Shown: in pieces, positions 12,501 to 21,671 of the stretch
Layout of the letters: every line of letters begins with the position of its first letter
How positions within the stretch are numbered: the stretch's first letter is position 1
NCBI RefSeq assembly: GCF_039555335.1
Contig: NC_092644.1
Coordinates: forward strand, 52,541,365 to 52,605,364
Reading direction: 5' to 3'
DNA length: 64,000 bases
Source: Amphiura filiformis
Taxonomy: Eukaryota; Echinodermata; Ophiuroidea; Amphilepidida; Amphiuridae
The notes under the pieces: generated by a model
What the model saw: only the letters and a program-made list of their open reading frames with translations
The model's database searches: none
What the model was told of the DNA's origin: nothing
Made by a program: the position numbers and the translations under genes

Positions 12501-15500
12501 CTGTTACATATTATAGGCCCTACATCTGTACATAAGGCGCAGGATCGCACAAGACGATGAAGAATTTAACAAAGTGAGTATTTGCTACTTTTGCTTAAAT
12601 CAAAATACATTATAACGTCTTTACGGAAAAACTTCAATCAAGCACGAACATTAATTAATTTACTCTACAAAATGAAGACTGACAACTAAGAAAACAAACA
12701 AGTAGCCTAAAGATGACTTCGTATGGGTCTTTAGAAACTTTCATAAATGGGACCAAGTTAAAAAAGGGTGAAAAGCCACACAGGAAGATTTTTTAACTTG
12801 GCCCCTTTTTACGTTTTGAAACGTGTTTTGGTAGATATTAATTCTTTTTGTTTTTTTGAGGTAAAAAGATATTGCGCGGTAAGTGGTTCTTTGTAGCCAT
12901 GCGAGGCGAAGTAGTTGGATATCCATATTTCGCGGTTAATGGTTCTTTGTAGCCCTGCGGAGCAAACTAGTTGGATATCCATATTTCGCGATGAGTGGTT
13001 TTTGAAGCTTCGAGGGCAAACTAGTTGGATATCCATATTTCGCGGTTAGCAGTTCTTTGAGCCCTGCGGGCAAACTAGTTGGATATCCATATTTCGCGAT
13101 GAGTGGTTTTTACAGCTTCAAAGGGCAAACTAGTTGGATATCCATATTTTGCGGTTAGCAGTTTTTTGTAGCCCTGCGGGGGCCTATCTTCGATATCCTC
13201 ATTTCGCGGTTAGTGGTTTTTAAACGACCCTGCTGCATGGGGTAAAAGAATTATTTAAAAAAATAATAGCTGAACCCTATAGTTCAGCCAGGGACTGCAA
13301 ACGACATATTGATGACTATATATATAGAGTGTATTCAATAAACCCAAGCGGAACGAGAGCTGCTAAGTAACCGCTATCCGAACCATAAACACATGCATTA
13401 TCAGACAACGAGTGTTCCATTTCCTCATAGCTTCTCACGTTGTACACACGTCAGTCGAATTTGGCGGTGTTGGTTTGTTAGCCCTCCAAGTTATAACATC
13501 GTTCACTTTGTGTTGAACATTTTATGTGGGCCGCACCAACGCACTGAATGGTCTATTGTTCTATTGTGTCCGATTTGAGCGCTGACATATTGGAAAATGT
13601 TGCCAATCAATATTCATGAGAGTGTACATTCAACGTCCAATTTTCGAAATTGGGTGACTTGTGCTTGGCAGGTGTAAAATACATCTGACTGGGCGTTTTA
13701 AATACGTAACGCATAAAGGCATTGGCATCATCGAATGGCTGCCTATAGTGCTGTTAGTGTTAGGCCTATGTGTGTGTGTGGGCGGGGGGGGGGCTGTGTT
13801 TAGTTTCTATAATAATTATTATAAGGCCTACATTTATTTGTCATTCATTTCTTTTCCTTTCTCTGTACTTGCTATAGTATCACTCCCTCTTCTTATCTCC
13901 CTTCCTTCTCCATCCCTCTTACGTTTTGTCCCTCTCATTTTCCTTACCTTTCTATTTATTTACGTCTATTTATTTATTTCTCTTTATTTCGTCCTCTTTC
14001 TCTCTTCCTCCAGTCCCCTCTCATTTTTCATATCCCCTCCTTCAACCTCATCCCCGCCCAAGACCTCTCACAGAAGAGCTGCCCCCTTCAGTACGCCACT
14101 GATTATGACATTCTCCTTCTTAAAATAAAATAAAATAAAATCTCAATTTGTAAAACAACTTTTATATAGGCCTATACCGGTATACTTATTATATGTTACA
14201 TGTATACGTAGCTCCCGGGACGTAGCTATTTAATACCGTTATAGACATGGCAGCCATGATGTGTAATCATTCAGCAGGCGCATTCAATTTATTTAAATGA
14301 AGCACCTAATGTCAGTGGGGTGACAACGAACTATGCATTAGCGGCTAATGTGTGCCTTTTGTGCTTACGGCTACTCAATCACACCCTTGGGTTTATGTAT
14401 AACAATAGGTACTTTTCATTCCATTAAGCGCTTTCACGCGACTTGCATTTGATCACTTATTGACAGTAGCCTCCTAGGTAAAGCGTTAATACACTGTCGG
14501 GTCAGCTTACCGATTTAATGGTGGAAGCCCTTTGTCCCAAACAAAAGGTACCTTTCGATGAATAGCTTGTCACATTTCAAATCGGCACACGGTTTCAATG
14601 CGTTACGTAATCTATTTCCTCTCCATCTTATAATAGCTCCATGGGCCGCACTGTTAATAACATAAAGATCATTCTGATCAGTGTGATGATATCATTTCAA
14701 GAGGTCACTTCCCGATTAACATGATTAAGCTAAACAGCCTATGTGGAAGAATTTTATGCATGAGCATTGATCAACCACATCAATTATGTAGTAATGAATA
14801 CCCTCTATTGTTATCGGATCAATTTTACGACCTTCGATTACATGGGAGTAGCAACGAGGACACGGTGTTTGATTTCACTCACATAGTAGATCAATATTGA
14901 CCTTCATCCAGCAAGGATCAGCCAAGCACTACAGTGGCCAAGCACGAAAGGTTTCTTGTTATCTCTTCAAGTATTTTTACCTTAGGTCTATAATCATAAT
15001 CAGTCCCAGAACAACGCCAAATATGGATTAAAAGACCTTTGACCTTGGATGTACAACAGCATGTTATGATCTAATGGGAAACTGTGCACATCAACAAACA
15101 CCATTTCTATCAAAAAGGCAACGTCTGATATAATTTGAAACCACGTAAATTACTAGAGTTGGTTCTTCTCTTGGATTTGGACCAAGCTTTAGAATATCGA
15201 ATGTTGCGTTTTGAAATAAAACAAACCAGAAATTTATCACCCATTGTAAAGATATGGCACATGTACCGAATACATGTACAGACATTGGCTGACCTTGTGG
15301 ATTTCCTGGCCCAGCCATGCTAACCACATAAGGAGATTATACGATTAACCTAGTGCAGCTATTGTCATAGCAGGGTATTATTATCTAATACTCCTGATCC
15401 ATATTTGGCGTTCTCTTGGACTGATAATGCAGGCCTAAACCCCGGCCTAAATAAAGTGTACTGTTCGAGTAGGAGAATTTGTTTGATATTATTCTTGATT

Positions 15501-18500
15501 TTGAATAATATTATAGTACCTGTTTGTTTCCATATATCGGTTATTAAAATTACAATTCACCACATACACATTCCAGTTTGCGAGAGGTTTATAATGAATA
15601 AATGAATAGGTGTTATTATTTCGAATTATAATTATTTAGGGAGAGTGTTTTAGGATTTTGTTAGAAAAGGGATGATTGTTGATCATGTTTATTTTATTGT
15701 TGTATGTATTTTCCTGTCATTTCCTGCAAACCTAATAAAGATATTTTGATAATTGCAAATAGTCTGTATCATAAATCGTAGAGGTTGAAAGAGTCAACAA
15801 GCGTCAGAAATTATAATTTGCCACGGAACTTCGGTCATATTTTCACTTTCAAAGTTTGTAGTTTTCATAATTGCAATTTCTGAATATTATATAAAAAGCG
15901 GGAATAAGTCTATAAATGTAAGAGTATCGGATCATTTTGAATGTTAATAAATACGAAACGCCGGCGGTAGACACCAGCGATATCAGGGATTGCCGCGATT
16001 CTTGCAGTAGCTTTTATGAATGGAATACAATAGTGGATACAATAGCGGATACAACAGCAGAACAATAGAGCTCTCTTACGGGCAAATAAACCTCGTCGCG
16101 TTTTGCTAAATTTCACTTCTTCTTTTTCATGAACTAACCGTTATTTCATTAAGTAACCGTTATTTTTAAAACTTGGCAAAACCTCGACGCGAGGTTTTTA
16201 ATACTAATCATGGCGTGTCCGTCCGTCTCTCTGTCCGCGCGCTATCGCGTTCGCGTCAGCGCGGTTCGCGTTCGCGCAGTGCACAATCGCGTGCTCGTAG
16301 TATCAACGCGGAGTGCCGACGGGCGCAGTGCGTGCATCGGAAAGCATTAGGCCTGTAACAGGTGCACCTCATCGGATCAATAGGCCTACTTTCAACAAAT
16401 ATTTCAATACCGAAAGCGTGCATTGGCCTATTTCAGCAGAACATGACGATTCCCGATGTCGTCCAGAATGGTTAACATTGTGATAAAAATAATCTGTTAA
16501 TAAAATAATCAGGTAAGGCCTATAACCCGTAATAGTAGGCCTTATTGGGTTGACATTTCTCCCGATTGATTTCATTACTTTAGTAACGGCCTACACCCAA
16601 TCTAGATACTAATTTCGGGGTATTTTCTGGGTCCTCTAACGTAGTAGCAGGACGCTCAGAGCTTGGAAGAGGCGAACGATGGGTTTCCAGATTATGGTAC
16701 CGAAGTAAGCGTCACAGCTACAAAACAGTTGTGTCAAGTTGGATCTTGATCATTGAGAGAAGGCGAGGCCTATAGTAGTTTAATAAGGTCAGGGCAGCTA
16801 TATGGGTGACGGGTGTTGGGCAATTAGAAATAGGCCTATTATACGAGAACTGCACAACCCGAGAACCGCGAAATCTAGTTGAATATAAGTATGGCAACAA
16901 CAAAGAACAATACCAAAAAAAGACACAAGCAAATTAATGACCAGTCTACAGTTAGCAGCCTGGACAACCGATTCTTTAGAAATGCTTAGTCGCGCTAAAA
17001 GTCGATCGATACATGTTAAAATCAGCACAATTCAGAGATACACCTTTTTGCTATGAAATTAATTTTCTCGGTCTAATATAAAGCAATTTTTTTTTCTTCA
17101 GTAATGTCAGTTAAAAACTTGGTGCTTGGATATAAATTTTTTTTTAAATCCTGGTGTTAAAATTAAGCATCAAATTGTGTCTTTTAGTGTGATATTTTTG
17201 ATTTTTATAGGCCTTGAGTTCGCCTGCGAGCTTTTTACGGAATTGTTTTTTTAGTGTCTCAAACTAATATAGTTTGTTAAAGAAAGATATTTCCCACCTC
17301 TGTAACGCACATCGTGTGGGTCTATATATTATCGTTTTGTCAGAATTTGCGTTTTTATTTTACCCTTTTTCCCTTCATGCTCAGAAAATGTCAAACTTAG
17401 TACTTTTATCTCGTGAGCAACCAGCAGAAATAGTCGATATTTTCATTGTTGTCATCCAGGGCAATTTTCCATTGAAAAGCATATTGCCCGACCAGCGATT
17501 TAGTAGCCCTGGTAAATGAGGTGAATTTTAAAATTTGCTCCCGTGATAGCCTGCAATTTCAATTTATATGGATTCCATGATTATGAAAACCATTTTGTCT
17601 GTCTGTTTGTTTGTTTACCTAGGTTAGTCCGTATTTTCTCTTAAAAGAGATGCACGCTTGAGGTCCACGGGAAAATCCACGGTCCAAACCTAGAAAAATT
17701 AGCGTGTTATTAGACGGAATTGGTTTATTAGCGTCTCAAACTAATATAGTTTGCTAAAGAAAGATATTTCCTACCTCTGTAACGCACATCGTGTGGGTCT
17801 ATATATTAGGGCCTATAATCTTCTGTCCCTCCTATCTCCAGGTGAATTTTGTATGACCTACCCCCCCCCATCGCGGGTTGCCATTTTCATGACATCCTTC
17901 AGACTTGTGTTCGGGTTTGTTTTTAATTTGACATGTAGGCGTATACCTAAATGTATAGCTATGCTATATATTATTATGTAATATCATGTGCATGTAGGCC
18001 TATGGGGTGGGGTGGGTGCAGAGGTGTGTGAGGTGGGTAGTGGGGGTGTATGTAGGGAAACTTTGGGGTGGTACTCAACACACTTTAACCATGACTTCCA
18101 ATGCAAGGCTTATTGTTGCCACAAATGGGTTTTTTTTCCTTAAGGTTATTTATAGGTTTTAGAAACTTCCATGTTTAACCTGGTATTGTTTTGGCTGCTT
18201 CATTAGGGCCTATGACTTTCGGTGGGTTTCCAAAAGCAGTTTCAAACAAACACAAACAAAAGGCACCATACCCAGTCACCTTCGTGACAATTGAAACACT
18301 ACGTCAAGTATTAACATCCAAGTTATTCTGTTTTTAGGTAAGCAATTTTAAATAATTGCTTGAACAGGTTTTTGTTAAAAAACAAAAACCTGACAGAGGG
18401 TGAAGAGGGGAAGAGAGATGGAGAATCCATACTATATGCAATACCATATACGATTATATTCAATAAGCCTGGCAAAATTGTCTATTTTGGGCCCCGCCCC

Positions 18501-21500
18501 TCCCCCAAGTGCAGGGAAATTTGGTGGATTTGGGCCACCGCCCCATACAGGCTTCCCCCCCCCCCCCTTGGAAAAAATCCCAGCTACGCGGCTGTGATCA
18601 GTAGGAGCGCTATTAGGTCTGGGAATTTCGTTGCTATATTGATGTTCTGGCAACACTGTACCCATGCCGGTATTCCTATTAAACCCAGGGATATCGATCC
18701 ACAATGCTAGTATTAGCTTTATATTTCACGCGTTGATTTTGAAATTTTTCAGGCGGGAATAAAAAATGATGAAATCAAAACGGAAATTCTGACAAAACTA
18801 TGATATATCGCTCACGGTGATGTGCGTTAGAAAGTTGGGGAAAATCCTTCATTAGCGAACTATATTACTTTGAAAAGCTAAAAGGTTGATCCAAAAAAAG
18901 GCTCGCGGGCAGAGTTTAAGCCTATCAAAATCGAAAATCTTACACGAAATGACTGAATTTCACGCCTAAGTTTAACACTAGGATTTGAAAAAAAAATACA
19001 GTATCAAGCACTACAATTTGACCTGACATTTACTGAAAAAATGAAAATGATTGCTTTTTATTTGGCCGAGAAAATAAATTTTACATTGAAAAGTTGTAAC
19101 TCAAAATTTAGCTCATTTCAACACCAAATTCGATCGTTTGTATTGCCTCATTAAATGACTGAGTGAGTCTTGCAGAACAAAAGAATCGGTTGTCCAGGCT
19201 GCTAACTGTCTACTCATTCAGAAAGGATAATAAACCAAGTCATGATTAATTAAATCTGGTCAACAAGAAAAACTCACTTTTGGTTAGATGGAATCACCTT
19301 TGACCTTCAGCTGGGTGGGTGATTTAGGGTCATCTGAGGTCAATCGACGAGGAAGTTGCTTGATGACCCGATCCCAACCATGTGACAGATTAACTTTAAC
19401 GCCCGCGACTGTTTTGGCCGCAACGTTGGTGATTCCATCTAACCAAAAGGGAGTTTTTCTGGTTGACCAGTTTTAATTAATCATGATTTAAACAAATCCC
19501 AGATGACAGAAAGTATACATAGTATTACAATAAACCAAGGTATTGAAAATGTTTGAAAGGTTAAATAGGGCCATGACAGGAGCGTATACAAAGTGGCAGC
19601 CAGGAGTCCTTCTTCCCGCCACCTTTTTCATTCAGTCTGGGGAAAGTGCAACCCGTCGTTTGAAATGCACCTACAAACTGATTCAAAAAGAAGTAAACTC
19701 AAATTTTGAGGGATGTCATAGAAGAGAACAGAATTTCAACGTTTGGATAAAAAAAGAATTGTTATATTTGCTCATAGCAAACCCGAGTTACACCCATTTG
19801 AATAAAAACACTTACTGCACACGACTAATTGATTTCCATCTATTTCTATTTCGCCGAATCAATTTTAACAGGATTAACAGGATTTATTGTTGAAATGGCA
19901 ATGGGTGCTTTTATGCATGCTGTCTTAGTTCATAATCCTAGTACATAATTTTAGGCCTAATAATATCTGAATGATTTACAATACCAAAATTATCCGAATT
20001 AGCCTTGATAATTATCTAGAATATCCAAATATCTGAAATATTCAAACAAATTATCCTAATACTCCCATACACCCATGTGGTAAATTTGTGACTATTTTTG
20101 CATTTTTCTCAAAAAATAATTACACACTGGTAACAAAAGTTGTGTATATTATTGGGGCAATGAATCCAATTACTACACTGAAATTTCAGTGACTCAAGAC
20201 AAGCGGTTCAGTATATATATATGATAGGAAATGAGGTACATCCTGGCGGTACCTTAGTTCTGATCATAAATAACAAACCGCTTGTCTTGGGTCACTGAAA
20301 TTCCTGTGTAGTAATCGGATTCCTTGCCCCTATAATATACATAACTTTTGTTACCACTGTTATTAGTTTCTGAGAAAATGCAAAAATAGACACAAATTTA
20401 TCGAGGGTGTAGTACCCCTTAAACCTAATTAGAATTACATGCGCGAAAAATGTTCGGCGGAACATGTAATCGAAAAATCGAAAATGGATCTTCAGCGTTT
20501 TATTTTTGAGCTTTTGAATTCAGGCCTATAGCAACTGACTAAGATAAGCGTAGGTCCATCCTTTATGCTCATATAGTAATAAATAATTTACCCCATCACC
20601 TTACCCATGGGTAGGACCGCCCATCAAATATTATGCCTACCATGGGGTGAGGCCGATCATAGATTTCTCCAGTAAAATCCATGATTATATTTTGCTCCTG
20701 TAAAGTTATTGCAAATTATATCGACTTCTTACTTACGACACGGTGAAATGCTTTTGAGATGATAGTCTTTCCAAAACATTTCATCGTGTCGTTTGACGAG
20801 TGCCTTTTTAGGCATGAAACTCAAAGTAACAACTACCTATTCTGGAAGGTACGAGTATGTTCTTTGAATTTTTACTCCCTTTAGGGATTGAGCACATTAT
20901 TCAAAAGATAGTCTAAGTATCAGTAAAATGTTGTAAAAAAGTTTAAAAAAGGTTTTGCGTAGTACTGTATATTCAAATTAAAGTAAGTAAAAACAGTACC
21001 AGTCTGTTGTATAAAACACACAATGGTTTAATATAAACACACAACGCTTCGGACCAATGGTCCTTTATCAAGTGATGCCAAAAAAATGAAACAAAACAAA
21101 ACAAAACAATATATCGCGTGCGTGGTTAAGCAGACCAAATAAAGCGGACACAAAAACGCAAAAGTTAATTGAACACGCGGGAGATAAGTTTGCTTTTGGT
21201 TAAACCACTAACATGCTATCTTAGCACATCTACGACACTAACAGAGATGCCCAAATCTGCAATTTGGATGATAATTCTCCAGATAAGTAAATCACTGAAT
21301 ACCCCTTTAAGCGGCGAGACTCATACTATATTCATGGGTAGATATAGACATGTAGAATGGCATACATGCACAGCGCAGCACCTACGCGAAGTGCTCTTTG
21401 TCTGACTGGCTTTTGGTCATGTGAATTTACACTAACATGTTATTAAAATTTAGGACTTTTTTGACGCCTACTTTTACATACCTAATATATTTCCCACTCC

Positions 21501-21671
21501 AGCAAACAAGCTACAACTGAGCCCAACGATTGTAGATGTAGAATTGAGGTCAGTGATGAAAGAGTTGTAGAAAACACCTAAAGATTTATAGACTCCCGCG
21601 TTCAGGAAGGTTAAGACGAAGCGAGAAAATACAACGAGAAACCCTCGTGCATTAACTGGCGAAGTTTCCAT
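408..21671 (-). CDS. SLC16-like: SLC16/monocarboxylate transporter-like MFS protein, complete, 4 exons
   Basis: Joining 21671-21482, 4386-4246, 1761-967 and 535-408 on the minus strand gives one 417-residue frame. All three introns are GT-AG, each interrupting a glycine codon after its first base. Length and pattern fit a 12-TM major facilitator. TM1 lies near residues 11-31 (VYKSLGVFY), TM3 near 80-97, a YFPQLFATVNG stretch leads into TM5, then EYGWRSTF before TM6; TM7 starts FAIFQVIFLLFG and TM12 is AAFVGLGVLYG. This order matches SLC16 proteins (KSFGVFF; YF..RRA.A.G; YGWRG). SLC16 members move monocarboxylates, thyroid hormone or other small solutes across the plasma membrane; the substrate here cannot be read. 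The first intron is 17 kb and packed with repeats; the last is 431 bases. The tail ends in RRRRNQYTSF. SLC23 copy 1 lies upstream and is divergently oriented. I am confident of the family, not of the orthologue. Confidence 0.
967..1761 (-). CDS. SLC16-like: MCT-like gene, exon 3 (TM4 to TM11)
   Basis: This 795-base exon has acceptor ttgcag to the right and donor gtgagt to the left. It codes residues 111-375: GVGQAF, YFPQLFATVNG, EYGWRSTF, the central cytosolic loop with AIFRKPSW, TM7 FAIFQVIFLLFG, GLLLGRLGSGILVD (the MFS G-x-x-x-D-R/G-x-G type loop between TM8 and TM9), TM10 FWLLAIFAVVVGICVG and GPVTG before TM12. The reading starts well before the first internal ATG at 1699, because the exon is open up to the splice acceptor. 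Confidence 0.
1762..3070. other. MCT intron 2, left part: no gene seen
   Basis: AT-rich intron between exons 3 and 2. Short open frames here have no recognisable motif and no splice-compatible homology to the flanking MCT exons. Confidence 0.
3071..4117. mobile_element. Mariner/Tc1-like non-autonomous element with long inverted arms
   Basis: The ends are CAGGGTGTCCCAGAAAAAA and its reverse complement, each flanked by TA (3069-3070 and 4118-4119), the duplication expected of Tc1/mariner. The inverted match runs on with mismatches for roughly 170-200 bases per side (for example gcgaagaaat on the left, atttcttcgc on the right). At 1,047 bases it has no transposase frame, so it is a non-autonomous derivative inside MCT intron 2. 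'CAGGGTGTCCC' ends are familiar from animal mariner relatives; the subfamily is not assigned. Confidence 0.
4246..4386 (-). CDS. SLC16-like: MCT-like gene, exon 2 (TM2 end to TM4)
   Basis: The acceptor tgcag is right of 4386 and the donor gttggt left of 4246. The exon is 141 bases, phase 1 on both sides. It encodes GPFTMILEG, then the TM3 segment MVAVGGLLSAVGLGI and TM4 start GLALGMTMAG. It equals the GPLAS...VMIAGGLLASLGL region of MCTs. Confidence 0.
4469..4815 (-). mobile_element. CR1-like LINE 3' end with (GAAT)n tail
   Basis: On the minus strand, 4815 to about 4690 encodes the reverse-transcriptase C-terminus (RTRGPILWNTLDKNLKASK...KLISKYS, then stop). A 3' UTR and a (GAAT)n tail (ATTC on plus, 4469-4494) follow. 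The same 3' end occurs on plus at 10043-10352. It is severely 5'-truncated, as usual for CR1-type insertions. Confidence 0.
5450..7452 (+). mobile_element. RTE-type LINE, 5' two-thirds, frameshifted and 3'-truncated
   Basis: A leader from about 5450 (left edge approximate) precedes an ORF at 5723. It encodes an AP-like endonuclease: IRVGTWNVRTL, ILGINETRW, VYAPT, MGDLNAKVG, then NQIDYI and GSDHIPV. A linker and the start of the reverse transcriptase (NKAAGPDGIVVEMIEAL) follow. A one-base frameshift near 6425-6440 splits the frame: DLNAKVGKD runs into a stop at 6446-6448, while the continuation DGKTVGEFGLG lies in the next frame. RT motifs with the catalytic aspartates are missing because the element stops at about 7452, where another repeat begins. 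It cannot be autonomous. The endonuclease resembles 'craniofacial development protein 2-like' annotations, which are RTE LINEs. Confidence 0.
5723..7452 (+). pseudogene. LINE endonuclease/RT ORF, broken
   Basis: The first part is 5723-6448 and the second is readable to 7452, with one frameshift between them. The endonuclease catalytic segments (NETRW, GDLNA, SDH) are all visible. The RT part ends after the first conserved block. The last residues before the stop at 7473 (NFVQL) come from the adjoining repeat, not from the LINE. Confidence 0.
7453..8415. repeat. Composite dispersed repeat, copy 1 (second copy 47307-47876)
   Basis: It starts attaatttcgtgcaattgtaggcacc and ends gtgcagtgacttttttcttct; both ends and the interior recur in the same order at 47307-47876. 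It contains a segment (tctcgtattcagaatgcaat and cgcaaatttcaaaaattcaaaatt) related to the right arm of the TTAA-palindrome family, suggesting a shared origin. It is about 390 bases longer than copy 2 because another element is nested at 7785-8152. It abuts and truncates the LINE on its left. Confidence 0.
7785..8152. mobile_element. MITE nested in composite repeat copy 1
   Basis: The termini AAAGCCATATTATAACATTT and its inverse AAATGTTATAATATGGCTTT bound 368 bases that are absent from the other repeat copy at 47307-47876, which shows it is an insertion. It has no coding capacity and its class is unresolved. Confidence 0.
8438..8530. repeat. Imperfect hairpin
   Basis: ctatgggcccgaggagagatcaata...ctattttcc is mirrored by ggaaaatag...attgatctcaacgagggaccatag around gaggggcgccgcctc. 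It may be a small MITE. Confidence 0.
8580..8770. repeat. Purine-rich (GA/GAA) tract
   Basis: Almost pure A/G on plus around 8600-8700 (agaagaggaggaggagg type). The pyrimidine-rich minus-strand reading frames are artefacts of this composition. Confidence 0.
9600..9980. repeat. GGTCGACC-rich minisatellite
   Basis: Left part: short repeated agcggtca words. From 9781, units such as ggtcgaccactagtggacc followed by agtaagccgaatgctatacta alternate with shorter ggtcgaccagtaagcc units, giving about five imperfect units to 9950. The palindromes GGTCGACC and CCACTAGTGG recur, so each unit can fold. There are no flanking genes and no spacers of a CRISPR kind. Confidence 0.
10043..10352 (+). mobile_element. 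CR1-like LINE 3' end with (GAAT)n tail, plus orientation
   Basis: It encodes the C-terminal stretch WNSLDKNLKASKSVKHFRNQ with KTKLISNYY, then a 3' UTR with a C-run and the gcctttcc/gaccaaaaagg region shared with 4469-4815, ending aaaatATGAATGAATGAATG. It is the same family as the minus-strand copy at 4469. Confidence 0.
10353..12230. other. Non-coding intron sequence
   Basis: Repeated 'tgtccccaatt/tgtccccagttg' words at 10620-10920 suggest a decayed minisatellite; otherwise no gene, exon or clear mobile element is seen. Around 12000-12230 'actattca/gaatagt' words recur with 'aatggtcg', recalling the 9600-9980 array. Confidence 0.
12231..12813. repeat. Inverted pair of self-complementary 68-base blocks
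   Basis: Block 12231-12298 (ggggccaagtttaaaaaa ... ttttttaaacttggtccc) recurs inverted at 12746-12813. Each block is also internally palindromic. The spacer holds no gene. It is probably a fold-back element or two facing solo ends. Confidence 0.
12870..13222. repeat. 55-base tandem satellite, about 6.5 units
   Basis: The word atttcgcgg/atttcgcga recurs at about 12931, 12987, 13041, 13095, 13150 and 13205, so units are 54-56 bases. Each contains tagttggatatccatat with the palindrome GGATATCC, plus a variable gtagccctgcgg or gcttcgaggg segment. Two unit types (cgcggttag and cgcgatgag) alternate in the middle of the array, implying a 110-base higher-order period. Confidence 0.
13223..14997. other. 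Non-coding intron sequence with C/T-rich tract at 13840-14060
   Basis: A pyrimidine tract at 13840-14060 gives a spurious plus-strand frame. The sequence cttcagtacgccactg near 14083-14102 resembles the end of a 'CAGTGGCGTA' MITE, but no partner end was identified. No exon is seen. Confidence 0.
14998..15427. mobile_element. MITE with ~30-base terminal inverted repeats
   Basis: Left end atcagtcccagaacaacgcc + aaatatggat (14998-15029) is inverted at 15396-15425 (gatccatatt tggcgttctcttggactgat). The 430-base element has no coding frame of interest and no unambiguous target duplication. Confidence 0.
16172..16345. other. GC-rich patch in AT-rich intron
   Basis: Starts with the hairpin aacctcgacgcgaggttt, then many CGCG/GCGC words (ccgcgcgctatcgcgttcgcg). 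CpG is dense against an AT-rich background. It lies 5 kb inside MCT intron 1. It could be a young repeat not yet depleted of CpG; no promoter evidence. Confidence 0.
16949..19208. mobile_element. 2.26-kb fold-back element with arms over 350 bases
   Basis: The ends are CAGTTAGCAGCCTGGACAAC and its inverse GTTGTCCAGGCTGCTAACTG, flanked by TCTA on both sides (16945-16948 and 19209-19212), a possible 4-base target duplication. The inner arms (17055-17365 and 18770-19095) are also inverted copies, with shared words such as ttctcgg, cagtaatgtcag, ctaacgcacatc and ttttgtcagaattt. Inside, an 80-base piece (gtctcaaactaatatagttt ... ctgtaacgcacatcgtg) is duplicated directly at about 17253-17333 and 17733-17812. 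No transposase frame is present; the central 18360-18710 stretch is GC/C-rich filler. The superfamily is not assigned. Confidence 0.
19241..19485. mobile_element. 245-base MITE with ~57-base inverted repeats
   Basis: catgattaattaaatctggt ... ggttagatggaatcacc (19241-19297) pairs with ggtgattccatctaacc ... accagttttaattaatcatg (19428-19485). It is separated by only 32 bases from the large fold-back element at 16949-19208. Confidence 0.
20065..20422. mobile_element. TTAA-type palindromic MITE, family 2, copy 1
   Basis: The right end GGGTGTAGTACCCCTTAA is intact, the left decayed (ctcccatacaccc). The arms (aagacaagcggttc ... gaaccgcttgtctt type) give a long hairpin. The same element is at 56781-57145, where both ends are clear. 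Confidence 0.
21001..21110 (-). mobile_element. Probable Penelope-like element terminal fragment
   Basis: On the minus strand: cacttgataaa-GGACCATTGGTCC-gaagcgttgtgtg, then a distal pairing segment ending acaacagactgg. An A/G-leading loop, a self-complementary stem and GAA(G) resemble the hammerhead-ribozyme-like end repeats of Penelope elements. The core deviates from CTGATGA...GAAA, so catalysis is doubtful. Only the end remains; no RT or GIY-YIG is nearby. Confidence 0.
21482..21671 (-). CDS. SLC16-like: MCT-like gene, exon 1 (start codon, TM1 to early TM2)
   Basis: The ATG is at 21671 and begins METSPVNARGF. There are 63 codons plus one base; the donor is gtatgt immediately left of 21482. 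It holds TM1 and most of TM2 (IVGLSCSLFAGVGNIL), which continues with GPFTM in exon 2, as in MCT proteins. The N-terminal cytosolic stretch before TM1 is very short and lacks the usual acidic-GGW motif, which is unusual for the family. Confidence 0.

Larger units (their letters stand above)
4387..21481. other. MCT intron 1, 17 kb, dominated by transposons and repeats
   Basis: The intron between exon 1 (21482) and exon 2 (4386) contains three LINE fragments, at least five inverted-repeat elements, a 55-base satellite, a GGTCGACC minisatellite and a Penelope-like terminal fragment, listed separately. No additional MCT exon is needed, since exons 1 and 2 join in frame through the expected TM2. 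Confidence 0.

Noticed and set aside
12870-13222. Possible CRISPR-like array
   Set aside because: Whole 55-base units repeat, without constant-repeat/unique-spacer structure, in a eukaryotic intron.
13661-14128. 155-codon plus-strand frame
   Set aside because: Composition artefact of a C/T-rich tract; no domain.
16172-16345. CpG island promoter
   Set aside because: Short, inside an intron, no associated first exon; more likely a repeat.
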